The notes under the pieces are model-generated. The model was given only the letters and a program-made list of their open reading frames with translations. It was not told where the DNA came from and made no database searches. A DNA stretch of 12,976 bases from NCBI GenBank assembly GCA_964480425.1, contig CAYZPY010000066.1:1-12976 (forward strand), read 5' to 3'. Shown here piece by piece: positions 5,618 to 12,976 of the stretch. The position numbers were made by a program, and so were the translations under genes. The stretch comes from CAYYMD01 sp964480425. GTDB taxonomy: Bacteria > Planctomycetota > Phycisphaerae > SM23-33. Positions within the stretch are counted from its first letter, which is position 1, and each line of letters starts with the position of its first letter.

Positions 5618-7071
5618 GCGCGCGTCCGGTCCCCCCCGTCGGCTTCGGCGAACCTTGGAATCTTCGCGCCCGTTTTCTTAAGCCAGGCCGTCAGCTGCTC
5701 ATCCAACTGCTTCGCCTTTGACGGCATCTTTTTCGACAGGTCGTTCTCTTCGCCGACGTCTTCGGCGAGGTTGTAAAGTTCGATCCGCCTGTGCTGGTGC
5801 CACCTGATGAGCTTCCAATCGCCCGCTCGCACGGCGCTGTACGGCGTGGCCTTCTGGTAGTGAGGGAAGTGCCAGTACAGCGCATCGCGCTTGAGACTTC
5901 CCCCCCCGCCAAGAAGCGGCGCCAGGTCAAGGCCGTCAATCGTCACCCCCTTCGGCGGGCGCGCCCCCGCCGCGGAGCATATCGTGGGGAAATAATCCAT
6001 GCTTATAATCGGTTCGTCGCACGCGGCGCCCGGCTTCGCAACGCCGGGCCAGCGGATAATCGCCGGGACGCGAATTCCGCCCTCGTAAGGCCAGCACTTG
6101 CCCGCCCGAAGCGGCGCGTTGCTCGTGGTGCCCCTGCTGGTCACGCCGCCGTTGTCGGATGTGAATATGACGATGGTGTTGTCCGCAACGCCCGCATCTT
6201 CCAGGGCGCCCATGATCGTACCGGTCGCGCGATCCACGCTCTCCACCATCGCCGCGTATACCGGATGACGGTGTCGTCCGGCGGGCTTCAGCGATTTGTA
6301 CTTGTCCACCAGGTCGGCCCTGCCCTGCAGGGGCCAGTGAACCGCGTAATGCGCCACGTAAAGGAAAAAAGGCCTGTCCTTGTGCCTTCGGATGAAGTCG
6401 GCGGCCTCGCTCGCCTCGCGATCGGTGAGATATTCGCCGCGCTTGCGGCTTTCCAGCGTCGGTATGGCGTTGCGGTAGGGGTCGAAGTAACTCGTGGGGT
6501 TCCCCAGTTCGCAGCCGCCGATGTTGTAATCGAAGCCCTGTTTGTCGGGGTAGCGATTCTTCGGGCCCAGGTGCCACTTGCCCACGTGGCATGTGGCGTA
6601 ACCGACCTGCTTGAGGACCTCGGCGACGGTCACCTCCTCGAGTTCCAGCCAGGGCGAGTTCAGCGGGCACAACATGTCGCCCTCGACTTCGCGCCCGTAG
6701 CCCTGCGGTGCGCGTTTGCGGTCCATGTGCTTCCTGGCCCGCACCGGGCGTATCCACGTTGTCACGCCAGTGCGCACGGGGTATCGCCCGGTCATCACGG
6801 CAGCCCGCGTCGGCGAGCAGACCGCGCAGGCGGCGTAGGCGTCGGTGAACTTCATGCCACCGGCGCAGAGGCGGTCGATGTTGTCCGTGCGATAATATTC
6901 GCCGGCGAAACAGCCCAGGTCCGTCCAGCCCAAATCGTCCACCAGTATCAGCACGACGTTGGGCTTCTTCGAGGCGCTACGCGCCTCGGCGGCCAGGCCC
7001 CCCGTCGCCCCCAGCGCGCCAAGCGCCCCGGCGCGCCTTAGAAACTCCCGTCTGCTGGAAATATCACACAT
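5614..7071 (-). CDS. Tat-exported arylsulfatase A-like sulfatase
   Basis: 485 aa. It should hydrolyse sulfate esters, probably of polysaccharides, outside the cytoplasm. The N-terminus has a twin-arginine signal (SRREFLRRAGAL, Arg pair at residues 7-8) followed by a hydrophobic Ala/Gly stretch. Metal-binding Asp45 and Asp46 sit in ILVDDLGW. The formylglycine motif CSPTR starts at Cys85, the Cys-type site that must be oxidised by a formylglycine-generating enzyme or anSME; none is seen nearby. Lys165 and His167 (HVGKWHLG), His245, Asp306/Asn307 (TSDNGG) and Lys325 complete the expected active site. The fold resembles GALNS and arylsulfatase A types; the substrate cannot be read from sequence. 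Two ATGs are possible: 7077 lies only 3 nt after AAAGGA, while 7071 lies 9 nt after it and is preferred. The coding end overlaps infA by 4 nt. Confidence 0.93.
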   Translation of the reverse strand: MCDISSRREFLRRAGALGALGATGGLAAEARSASKKPNVVLILVDDLGWTDLGCFAGEYYRTDNIDRLCAGGMKFTDAYAACAVCSPTRAAVMTGRYPVRTGVTTWIRPVRARKHMDRKRAPQGYGREVEGDMLCPLNSPWLELEEVTVAEVLKQVGYATCHVGKWHLGPKNRYPDKQGFDYNIGGCELGNPTSYFDPYRNAIPTLESRKRGEYLTDREASEAADFIRRHKDRPFFLYVAHYAVHWPLQGRADLVDKYKSLKPAGRHRHPVYAAMVESVDRATGTIMGALEDAGVADNTIVIFTSDNGGVTSRGTTSNAPLRAGKCWPYEGGIRVPAIIRWPGVAKPGAACDEPIISMDYFPTICSAAGARPPKGVTIDGLDLAPLLGGGGSLKRDALYWHFPHYQKATPYSAVRAGDWKLIRWHQHRRIELYNLAEDVGEENDLSKKMPSKAKQLDEQLTAWLKKTGAKIPRFAEADGGDRTRA

Positions 7072-7080
7072 CGCCATTAA

Positions 7081-7086
7081 TCCTTT
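7081..7086 (-). promoter_or_regulatory. Ribosome binding site for the sulfatase gene
   Basis: AAAGGA on the minus strand. Spacing is 3 nt to the ATG at 7077 and 9 nt to the ATG at 7071, which favours the latter. Confidence 0.6.
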
Positions 7087-7109
7087 CGCTGATGCAATAA
7101 CGTAAGAAT

Positions 7110-7137
7110 ACTCTACCAGCCCGACCCGCCCGGTAAA
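7110..7137 (-). promoter_or_regulatory. Weak candidate promoter of the sulfatase gene
   Basis: TTTACC (7137-7132), 16-nt spacer and TAGAGT (7115-7110) on the minus strand, each 4 of 6 consensus bases. The -35 overlaps one arm of a perfect short inverted repeat, GGTAAAA/TTTTACC, at 7132-7146. That repeat could be an operator or chance. Confidence 0.25.
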
Positions 7138-7170
7138 AGTTTTACCACGCAGTCCTCGCGAGGATGTTGC

Positions 7171-7199
7171 TTGATATTTTCACGCGCGGGGCATACGAT
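7171..7199 (+). promoter_or_regulatory. Candidate promoter of hom
   Basis: TTGATA (5 of 6), a 17-nt spacer and TACGAT (4 of 6). The predicted start near 7206 leaves a leader of about 18 nt before the ATG at 7224. It lies inside the longer reading frame that opens at 7164, which argues against that upstream start. Confidence 0.5.
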
Positions 7200-7223
7200 T
7201 CCGCAAGGCGCGCGGGAAAACAG

Positions 7224-8561
7224 ATGGCCTGGAAAAACTCACAACTCGGCGTGGCGCTGGTCGGCTGCGGAACCGTCGGCGGGGCGGTCGCACAGATACT
7301 CACCGGCGAGGCGGACATTCTGTCCGGGCGGCTTGGCGGGCCCGTCGAACTGCGGCACATAGTCGACGTGGACTTCGCCAACGCCCGTCGGCTCGGTCTG
7401 GACGAAAATCTCTTCCACAGCGACTTCAACCAGGTTCTTGACGACCCCGACGTCGGCGTCGTCGTCGAGTTGATAGGCGGCACGGACCACGCGGCGAAAA
7501 TCATCGAACAGGCGATTCGGGGCGGAAGGCACGTCGTCACCGCAAACAAGGCGCTGCTGGCCCGCCAGGGCGCGCGGTTGTGCAGACTCGCACGCGACAA
7601 CGGCGTCAGCATCGGCTTCGAGGCCAGTTGCGCCGGCGGAATCCCCGTGGTCCGGGCGATTAGCGAGGGTCTGGTGGCCAACCGCATAGACGCCATCTAC
7701 GGCATCGTCAACGGCACGTGCAATTACATACTCACCGCCATGAGCCGGCGCGGCGCCGACTACGCACAGGCCCTGACCGAGGCGCAGAACGCCGGACTCG
7801 CCGAGGCCGACCCCACCCTGGACGTGTCGGGCGGTGACTCGGCCCACAAACTCGCCATTCTGGCGTCGCTGGCGTTCGGGCAGGAAATAGACTTCGAGGC
7901 GATATCCGTACAGGGCATCGACTCGCTGGACCGCAGCGACGTGGCTTTCGGACAGGACCTGGGATACGTAATCAAACTTCTCGCCGTCGCACAGCGCCAG
8001 CCCGAAGGCATATCGCTGCGCGTGCGTCCTGCGTTCATCACCAAGGGGCATCCGCTGGCGTGGGTGTCGGGCCCGTTCAACGCCGTGAGCATCTACGGTC
8101 ACTGCACGGGTCATACAATGTACTACGGCCGGGGCGCAGGCGGCATGCCGACCGCCTCGGCGGTGGTGGCCGACGTTGCCGCCGTCGCCACAGGCGCCGC
8201 AGAGGCGCTGTTTCGCCGGCTGAACGTCTGGCCGGGATGCAATCCTCCCGGCGAGCAGGTGCCGATCGGGTCGGTGCGCAGCAGGTATTACCTGCGCATC
8301 ACCGCCGAAGACCGCCCGGGCGTGCTGGCAAGGTTCGCCGACGTGCTGGGCAGGCACCAGATAAGCATAAAATCCGTCCTCCAGCGCGAGCCGCTGGAGC
8401 AGGAGGGAAATTCCCCGCCCGGCGTGCCAGTGGTGATCACCACTCACCGCGCCGTGGAGGGGAACGTGCGGAACGCCATTGAGGAAATCGACGCACTGGA
8501 CGAGATAAAGGCAAAGACCGTGTGCATCGGGATAGTGGACGAGCATCCGGAAGAAATTTAG
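7224..8561 (+). CDS. hom: Homoserine dehydrogenase with C-terminal ACT domain
   Basis: 445 aa, the normal size for a monofunctional ACT-containing enzyme. It reduces aspartate 4-semialdehyde to homoserine with NAD(P)H, feeding threonine and methionine synthesis. The Rossmann nucleotide motif GCGTVG is at residues 14-19. The TANKALLA segment holds Lys109. The catalytic region EADPTLDVSGGDSAHKLAIL runs from 194 with Lys209 in the catalytic position. GRGAGGMPTASAVVADV follows at 302-319. Residues about 355-435 form an ACT domain (RYYLRITAEDRPGVLARF), the usual site of threonine feedback. The frame is open to an ATG at 7164, but the 20 extra residues are unlike the family and contain the promoter, and that ATG has no usable SD spacing. 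The ATG at 7224 itself has only a weak GGGAAAA. No aspartokinase is fused or adjacent. Confidence 0.95.
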   Translation: MAWKNSQLGVALVGCGTVGGAVAQILTGEADILSGRLGGPVELRHIVDVDFANARRLGLDENLFHSDFNQVLDDPDVGVVVELIGGTDHAAKIIEQAIRGGRHVVTANKALLARQGARLCRLARDNGVSIGFEASCAGGIPVVRAISEGLVANRIDAIYGIVNGTCNYILTAMSRRGADYAQALTEAQNAGLAEADPTLDVSGGDSAHKLAILASLAFGQEIDFEAISVQGIDSLDRSDVAFGQDLGYVIKLLAVAQRQPEGISLRVRPAFITKGHPLAWVSGPFNAVSIYGHCTGHTMYYGRGAGGMPTASAVVADVAAVATGAAEALFRRLNVWPGCNPPGEQVPIGSVRSRYYLRITAEDRPGVLARFADVLGRHQISIKSVLQREPLEQEGNSPPGVPVVITTHRAVEGNVRNAIEEIDALDEIKAKTVCIGIVDEHPEEI

Positions 8562-8568
8562 ATTATTT

Positions 8569-8694
8569 ATACTAATTAGTTTTTACTCGCCGCTGCGGGG
8601 CGATGATCGCATAACCGGGGGCGCAAGCCCCCCGATAGGAGCGCAGATGGAAATTCAGCCCCAACGGGGCGAAAGCGAATCTTGGATAAATCTG
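8569..8694 (+). repeat. Composite GC-hairpin repeat, copy B (between hom and apgM)
   Basis: The 300-nt hom-apgM spacer (8562-8861) begins with this element. In order it holds the palindrome ACTAATTAGT (8571-8580), a hairpin CGCCGC/GGGGCG with one mismatch (8588-8602), a stem GGGGGC/GCCCCC with a GCAA loop (8617-8632), and GCCCC/GGGGC with an AAC loop (8658-8670). Positions 8609-8677 are 61/69 identical to the reverse complement of 3208-3276, and the AT palindrome and first hairpin correspond to those of copy A in the same order. T-rich sequence after the palindrome might also help end the hom transcript, but this is not a clear terminator. Confidence 0.8.
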
Positions 8695-8720
8695 AAGCAA
8701 AACATGAACAGAAACTACGC

Positions 8721-8780
8721 TGTCGCCCCTTCGGGACTATATAGTGTAATTGCATGCTTACTTTCGTCCCTTCGGGACTA
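8721..8780 (+). repeat. Two solitary hairpin units downstream of copy B
   Basis: Two near-identical units, GTCGCCCCTTCGGGACTA (8722-8739) and TTCGTCCCTTCGGGACTA (8763-8780), each form a 5-bp hairpin with a TTC loop. The first has one C/A mismatch in the stem. They resemble the first hairpin of copy A (3214-3229) in plus orientation, including the trailing CTA, so they face the opposite way to copy B. Confidence 0.65.
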
Positions 8781-8810
8781 AAAACAGGTCGAATTGAGTA
8801 AAGTATAAAC

Positions 8811-8816
8811 TATAAT
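8811..8816 (+). promoter_or_regulatory. Candidate -10 element of apgM
   Basis: A perfect TATAAT without a convincing -35 at 16-18 nt. The predicted start is near 8823. A stem CCCGCC/GGCGGG (8820-8825 and 8838-8843, 12-nt loop) would sit at the start of the transcript. Confidence 0.35.
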
Positions 8817-8861
8817 CATCCCGCCGATTATGTTAAGGGCGGGGTTAAACGAGAATTCACG

Positions 8862-10049
8862 ATGAAATACGCGATAATAATACCCGACGGTGCCGCCGAC
8901 GAGCCCATCGCCGAACTGGGCGGAAAGACGCCCCTTGCCGCCGCCGACATCCCCAACATCGACTCCATCGCCGCCGAGGGCAAACTCGGAGAGGTCTGCA
9001 ACGTGCCGGCGGGCATGCACCCGGGCTCGGACGTGGCCATCATGTCCGTTCTGGGCTACAGCCCGAAAAAATTCTACACCGGACGTGCGCCACTCGAGGC
9101 CGCCGCACAGGGTCTGCAAATCGCCCCCGACCAGTGGGTCTTCCGCTGCAACCTGGTGACCATTATCGACGGCGTCATGCAGGACCATTCCTCCGGGCAC
9201 ATATCCACCGAAGAGGCCGGGGCGCTGATAGACGAATTGAACCGCATACTGTCCGGGCCTAAGATCCGCTTCCACCGCGGCGTCAGCTACCGCCACCTGA
9301 TGACGTACAACGGGCAGGTCGACATGAAGACCACCCCGCCCCACGACATCATCGGCAAGGAAGCGACCGACTACCTGCCAACCGGGCAGGGCGCCGAACT
9401 GCTGCGGACGCTGATAGAACGCAGCCGCGAAATCCTCGCCGATCACGAGGTCAATACCGTGCGGCGCGACCTCGACGAGAACCCCGCCACGAGCATCTGG
9501 CTGTGGGGGCAGGGACAGATGCCTCAGCTTCCGCCGTTCATCGAGCGGCACCACGTGCGCGGCGCGGCGATAACGGCCGTGGACCTCGTCCGCGGACTGG
9601 CGAAGCTCATCGGGTGGGACACCATCGAGGTGCCCGGCGCCACCGGGTACATAGACACCAACTTCGCCGGAAAGGGCGCCGCGGCCGTGGAGGCGCTGGA
9701 CGAGTACGACCTGGTGTTCGTGCACGTCGAGGCGCCCGACGAGGCGGGGCACGGCGCCGACCCTCACGCCAAGGTCAAGGCCATCGAGCAGATCGACCGC
9801 CACATCGTCGCACCGGTGCTGGCGCGCCTACGCAAAGAGGGCGACGACTGGCGCATACTGGTCCTTCCGGACCACCCCACGCCCTGCGCGCTGCGGACGC
9901 ACACGGCCGATTTCGTCCCGTTCGCCATCGCCGGAAAGCGTATCGAGAAGGTCCTCCAGCTTCCGTTCACCGAGGCCGACGCCGAACGATCCGACCTGCG
10001 CATAGACCACGGGTGGGAACTGATGGAATTCCTCCTGACCGTGCGGTAG
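8862..10049 (+). CDS. apgM: ApgM-family phosphotransferase: archaeal-type cofactor-independent phosphoglycerate mutase or proposed homoserine kinase
   Basis: 395 aa, alkaline-phosphatase superfamily, archaeal-type independent phosphoglycerate mutase group. The N-terminus MKYAIIIPDGAADEP carries metal-binding Asp9. PGSDVAIMSVLGY places the phosphorylated Ser at 56. EAPDEAGH (Asp293, His297), LPDHPTP (Asp337, His338) and RTHTADFVPF (His347) complete the two-metal site. Members are annotated either as 2,3-bisphosphoglycerate-independent mutase or, for a bacterial subgroup, as proposed homoserine kinase. Here the gene sits directly downstream of hom on the same strand, which favours the homoserine-kinase reading; this is context, not proof. 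The start ATG gives the family N-terminus but no strong SD. The gene is separated from hom by 300 nt with repeats and has its own -10, so a shared transcript is uncertain. Confidence 0.9.
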   Translation: MKYAIIIPDGAADEPIAELGGKTPLAAADIPNIDSIAAEGKLGEVCNVPAGMHPGSDVAIMSVLGYSPKKFYTGRAPLEAAAQGLQIAPDQWVFRCNLVTIIDGVMQDHSSGHISTEEAGALIDELNRILSGPKIRFHRGVSYRHLMTYNGQVDMKTTPPHDIIGKEATDYLPTGQGAELLRTLIERSREILADHEVNTVRRDLDENPATSIWLWGQGQMPQLPPFIERHHVRGAAITAVDLVRGLAKLIGWDTIEVPGATGYIDTNFAGKGAAAVEALDEYDLVFVHVEAPDEAGHGADPHAKVKAIEQIDRHIVAPVLARLRKEGDDWRILVLPDHPTPCALRTHTADFVPFAIAGKRIEKVLQLPFTEADAERSDLRIDHGWELMEFLLTVR

Positions 10050-10110
10050 CAAGTTCCGCGAGCAATTTCGTTCCCGGCGCCGCCGCCAACGGTCTCGCTC
10101 GCCCTACCGT

Positions 10111-10302
10111 TTACAGACCCCAGGCCTTTGCGAAGGCGCGGAAGCTGCGGTCGTAGGTCTTTTCGACCTCATCGGGGAAGCAGCAGGCCGGCAACTCCCT
10201 GCTGCGAAGGTGGCTGGCAATGCAATCGCAGCACACACCCTTCTTGCCGCAAGGATACGTGCAGTTACAACGCTCCATGTTAGTTTCCTTTTTGCACTCC
10301 AT
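10111..10302 (-). CDS. Small cysteine-rich protein, DUF6485-like
   Basis: 63 aa with nine cysteines: C3, C12, C14, C18, C24, C25, C27, C40 and C41. The pattern CNCTYPC, GVCCDC, then HLRSRELPACCFP and KTYDRSFRAFAKAWG is one I associate with the DUF6485 family of small bacterial proteins. The cysteine spacing suggests metal or Fe-S binding, but the function is unknown. The ATG at 10302 has GGAG 6 nt upstream (10312-10309); a second in-frame Met at residue 9 is less well placed. It ends 61 nt from the convergent apgM stop and lies 87 nt downstream of the thioredoxin-fold gene on the same strand, so the two may be co-transcribed. No hydrophobic signal is present, so it should be cytosolic. Confidence 0.85.
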   Translation of the reverse strand: MECKKETNMERCNCTYPCGKKGVCCDCIASHLRSRELPACCFPDEVEKTYDRSFRAFAKAWGL

Positions 10303-10389
10303 CGTTCACTCCATAATTAACAAAAACTTCACTTATCAGGCATAACTTTCGCCGACGGCGTCCTGCGAACCCCGCCGGACTGTGCGGGC

Positions 10390-11454
10390 TTACTCGGACG
10401 GAATCAACTCGGCGACAACGGCATCGGCCTGGCTTGTCCAGTACGCGTCGGGCCAGTTCTGTTTCATCTGCACAACGGCGGCCCGCAGTTTGCGTATCGC
10501 CCCGGCGTACTTGCGATTCCACCTCAGGCGGTCGTTTTTCTTTTTGGGATACCGCGGGACAAGAATGGCCGCGTCCTTCACTTTCTTGTAGGCCCGGTAG
10601 GATTTCAACTGGACCTGGAAATCCTCGTCCTTATCCAGTTCGGCTAACTCCTTTTTAACCTTCTCCGCGCAGGGCGTGCCTTTCGTTTCGGCCTTGAGGC
10701 GACGGAGAAGGTTGACGGACCGCAGCGGATTCTCCAGGCGGATTTCCCTGGAATATTTCATCACCTCATCCACATGGGCCCGGATCTTGTCGAGGATGTA
10801 TTTCGCCTCGGCGGCGATTTCGGAATTTTCGTCGTCCTTCCTGAAATCGCAGATTCTCCACGCCCCGGCGAGGTCGCCCGCTTTTACGCGCCCGGCGGCA
10901 GCGGTGAGATGCTCGAACTCCCTCTCGCCCAAGATGGGGTCGGGACGCTGCCGGAGCGCCTTGTTGAGGGTCTTTAGCATCTCGGCGTTGGGCTCGCCCT
11001 TGTATGCTATTTTCCCGGTGTGGTCGAACACCACGACGTAGGGCAGGTCCGGGAACTTCGGCCTGACCTCCCACACGACAGCGTGCGAGACAATGGTGAA
11101 CTTAACGCCTTTTGACCTGACCAGGCGCACGGCGTCGGACGGGTCGGGGTTCCCGTGGACCACCGCGCCGATGACAAACAGTCCATCGTCGCTATGCCTG
11201 GCGTGGAGCCCGGCAAGGGCGGGAAGGTACTTAATGGCCTGGGGAACCTGCATGGACCAGTGATACACCAGAACCACGTTGCCCTTGAGGTTGCGCTTGT
11301 CGATAGACGGACCCGTCCAGAGGGTGTCGAAACGCGCCTTTGCAAGCGGGGAACTGTCCCACGGGTCGGCGGGCTGTTTCTCGTCCTCCGCCGTCAACGG
11401 CAGAAGCGCCCCTGCGACCAGTATAATTAAAGCGATTTTGACAATACGACTCAT
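10390..11454 (-). CDS. Exported thioredoxin-fold (TlpA/redoxin-like) protein lacking redox cysteines
   Basis: 354 aa. Residues 1-22 form a signal peptide (basic MSRIVK, hydrophobic core, probable cleavage after LTA). Residues about 38-168 read as a thioredoxin fold of the TlpA/redoxin kind: VVLVYHWSM, LPALAGLHARHSDDGLFVIGAVV, then LPYVVVFDHTGKIAYKGEP with the expected cis-Pro138. At the usual WCxxC site the sequence is WSMQVP (66-71), so both catalytic cysteines are absent. Oxidoreductase activity is therefore unlikely. The rest (about 170-354) is charged and helical, TPR-like in composition, with many Lys. The chosen ATG has GAGG 6 nt upstream and lies about 18 nt after a predicted transcription start; the longer frame from 11508 would cover the promoter. 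Partner and function are unknown. Confidence 0.8.
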   Translation of the reverse strand: MSRIVKIALIILVAGALLPLTAEDEKQPADPWDSSPLAKARFDTLWTGPSIDKRNLKGNVVLVYHWSMQVPQAIKYLPALAGLHARHSDDGLFVIGAVVHGNPDPSDAVRLVRSKGVKFTIVSHAVVWEVRPKFPDLPYVVVFDHTGKIAYKGEPNAEMLKTLNKALRQRPDPILGEREFEHLTAAAGRVKAGDLAGAWRICDFRKDDENSEIAAEAKYILDKIRAHVDEVMKYSREIRLENPLRSVNLLRRLKAETKGTPCAEKVKKELAELDKDEDFQVQLKSYRAYKKVKDAAILVPRYPKKKNDRLRWNRKYAGAIRKLRAAVVQMKQNWPDAYWTSQADAVVAELIPSE

Positions 11455-11460
11455 ACGACG

Positions 11461-11464
11461 CCTC
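11461..11464 (-). promoter_or_regulatory. Ribosome binding site of the thioredoxin-fold gene
   Basis: GAGG on the minus strand, 6 nt before the ATG at 11454. It fixes this start over the in-frame upstream codon at 11508. Confidence 0.6.
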
Positions 11465-11479
11465 GTGCTTGTGTATTCA

Positions 11480-11508
11480 ATTATATTTAAAGCCGTCGGC
11501 GGGAACAA
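11480..11508 (-). promoter_or_regulatory. Candidate promoter of the thioredoxin-fold gene
   Basis: TTGTTC (11508-11503), a 17-nt spacer and a perfect TATAAT (11485-11480) on the minus strand. The predicted start is near 11473, leaving a leader of about 18 nt. Confidence 0.5.
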
Positions 11509-11550
11509 TTACGCGTCGTGAACTTTCAGTCCCCCCGCACCACAGGCGCA

Positions 11551-11581
11551 AAGCAAAAGGCCGACCTGCAAGGTCGGCCTT
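11551..11581 (-). terminator. Rho-independent terminator of the rRNA operon
   Basis: An 11-bp perfect stem AAGGCCGACCT/AGGTCGGCCTT (11557-11567 and 11571-11581) with a 3-nt loop. On the minus strand it is followed by TTTTGCTTTG. It lies 10 nt after the 5S end and separates the rRNA transcript from the downstream thioredoxin-fold gene. Confidence 0.85.
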
Positions 11582-11590
11582 GTTTGATAA

Positions 11591-11702
11591 AAGGCGGCGT
11601 TCACCTACTCTCCCGCATACGCAGTACCATCGGCCGCTACGGCTTAACTACCGTGTTCGGAATGGGAACGGGTGTGGCCCGCAGCGTAAGGACACCGCCA
11701 AT
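11591..11702 (-). rRNA. rrf: 5S ribosomal RNA
   Basis: About 112 nt. The conserved core is clear on the minus strand: CACACCCGTTCCCATTCCGA, ACACGGTAGTTAAGC, CCGATGGTACTGC and GGGAGAGTAGGT. The terminal helix pairs GGCGGTG near 11699 with the CGCCGCC near 11592-11600. Ends are placed from that helix and may be off by a few bases. It is the last RNA of the 23S-5S cluster and is followed by a terminator. Confidence 0.93.
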
Positions 11703-11854
11703 GCGCCCGCGGGCCTGTCGGTCCGCGGGAGCGGTCGTACGGTTCGTCACAATGCGGCGCTCGGCCGCACTGGTGATATCAATGCACAGAGACGACGGGT
11801 TCAACATTTAGCGCCGTTGCGGCTTTTCGGGCCCGCAGGCCCGCGACGAATGTG
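11703..11854 (-). other. 23S-5S internal transcribed spacer
   Basis: About 150 nt with no tRNA. It holds three compact hairpins: CCCGCGG/CCGCGGG (11706-11729), TGCGGC/GCCGCA (11753-11769) and CGGGCC/GGCCCG (11828-11843). They may guide rRNA processing. The short ORFs here are not convincing. Confidence 0.6.

Positions 11855-12976
<1,122 letters not shown>

Noticed and set aside
5791..7041. 416-codon plus-strand ORF
   Set aside because: Shadow of the sulfatase gene; no motif and strongly skewed composition.
7164..7223. Upstream start for hom
   Set aside because: The 20 added residues are unlike the family and contain a good promoter; no usable SD spacing.
7239..8546. 435-codon minus-strand ORF
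   Set aside because: Shadow of hom; His/Gly/Val-rich antisense translation with no family features.
8721..8780. CRISPR-like array
   Set aside because: Only two short units, each a self-complementary hairpin, with no regular series of repeats and spacers and no cas genes.
8778..9803. 341-codon minus-strand ORF
   Set aside because: Shadow of apgM; it begins near the repeat region and shows no family features.
10058..10102. Inverted repeat GCGAGC/GCTCGC between apgM and the DUF6485-like gene
   Set aside because: The loop is over 30 nt and there is no T-run on either strand, so it is not a convincing terminator.
11455..11508. Upstream start for the thioredoxin-fold gene
   Set aside because: The 18 added codons overlie the predicted promoter and precede a proper signal peptide with its own SD.
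11703..11854. tRNA in the 23S-5S spacer
   Set aside because: Hairpins are present but no cloverleaf, no T-loop GTTC box and no acceptor stem could be found.

Overview
The window reads as about 13 kb of chromosomal core genome from a GC-rich bacterium, most likely of the Planctomycetota (Phycisphaerae-like). The lineage call is an inference. It rests on a Tat-exported arylsulfatase, a DUF6485-type cysteine-rich miniprotein, membrane-anchored and secreted proteins of a planctomycete flavour, mixed use of Shine-Dalgarno (SD) sites, and a bacterial 23S-5S cluster. I see no phage, transposase or CRISPR array.

Layout. Positions 1-5184 lie on the minus strand and, read in the direction of transcription, are gatC, gatA, gatB, a membrane-anchored coiled-coil protein with a C-terminal BRCT-like domain, and the start of an aspartate-aminotransferase-type PLP enzyme that runs off the left edge. 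GatCAB makes Gln-tRNA(Gln) and/or Asn-tRNA(Asn) by transamidation. Positions 5390-5617 (+) encode IF-1, whose stop codon overlaps the stop of a convergent sulfatase gene (5614-7071, -). Homoserine dehydrogenase (7224-8561, +) and an ApgM/'proposed homoserine kinase' family gene (8862-10049, +) follow and may be successive threonine-pathway steps. A DUF6485-like gene and an exported thioredoxin-fold protein without its redox cysteines lie on the minus strand at 10111-11454. The right end carries a strong hairpin terminator, 5S rRNA and the 3' part of 23S rRNA, all transcribed leftward.

The least expected signal is a composite GC-hairpin repeat. It occurs once between gatA and gatB and once, in opposite orientation, between hom and apgM. 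A 69-nt ungapped block matches at 61 positions between the copies. Two further single-hairpin units follow the second copy. Elsewhere, promoter-like hexamers at good spacing can be placed upstream of several genes, and they settle some start codons. The coiled-coil/BRCT-like gene has two overlapping promoter candidates spanned by a perfect 9-bp inverted repeat.

Long ORFs opposite gatB, gatA, the sulfatase, hom and apgM, and those within the rRNA, are treated as shadows.
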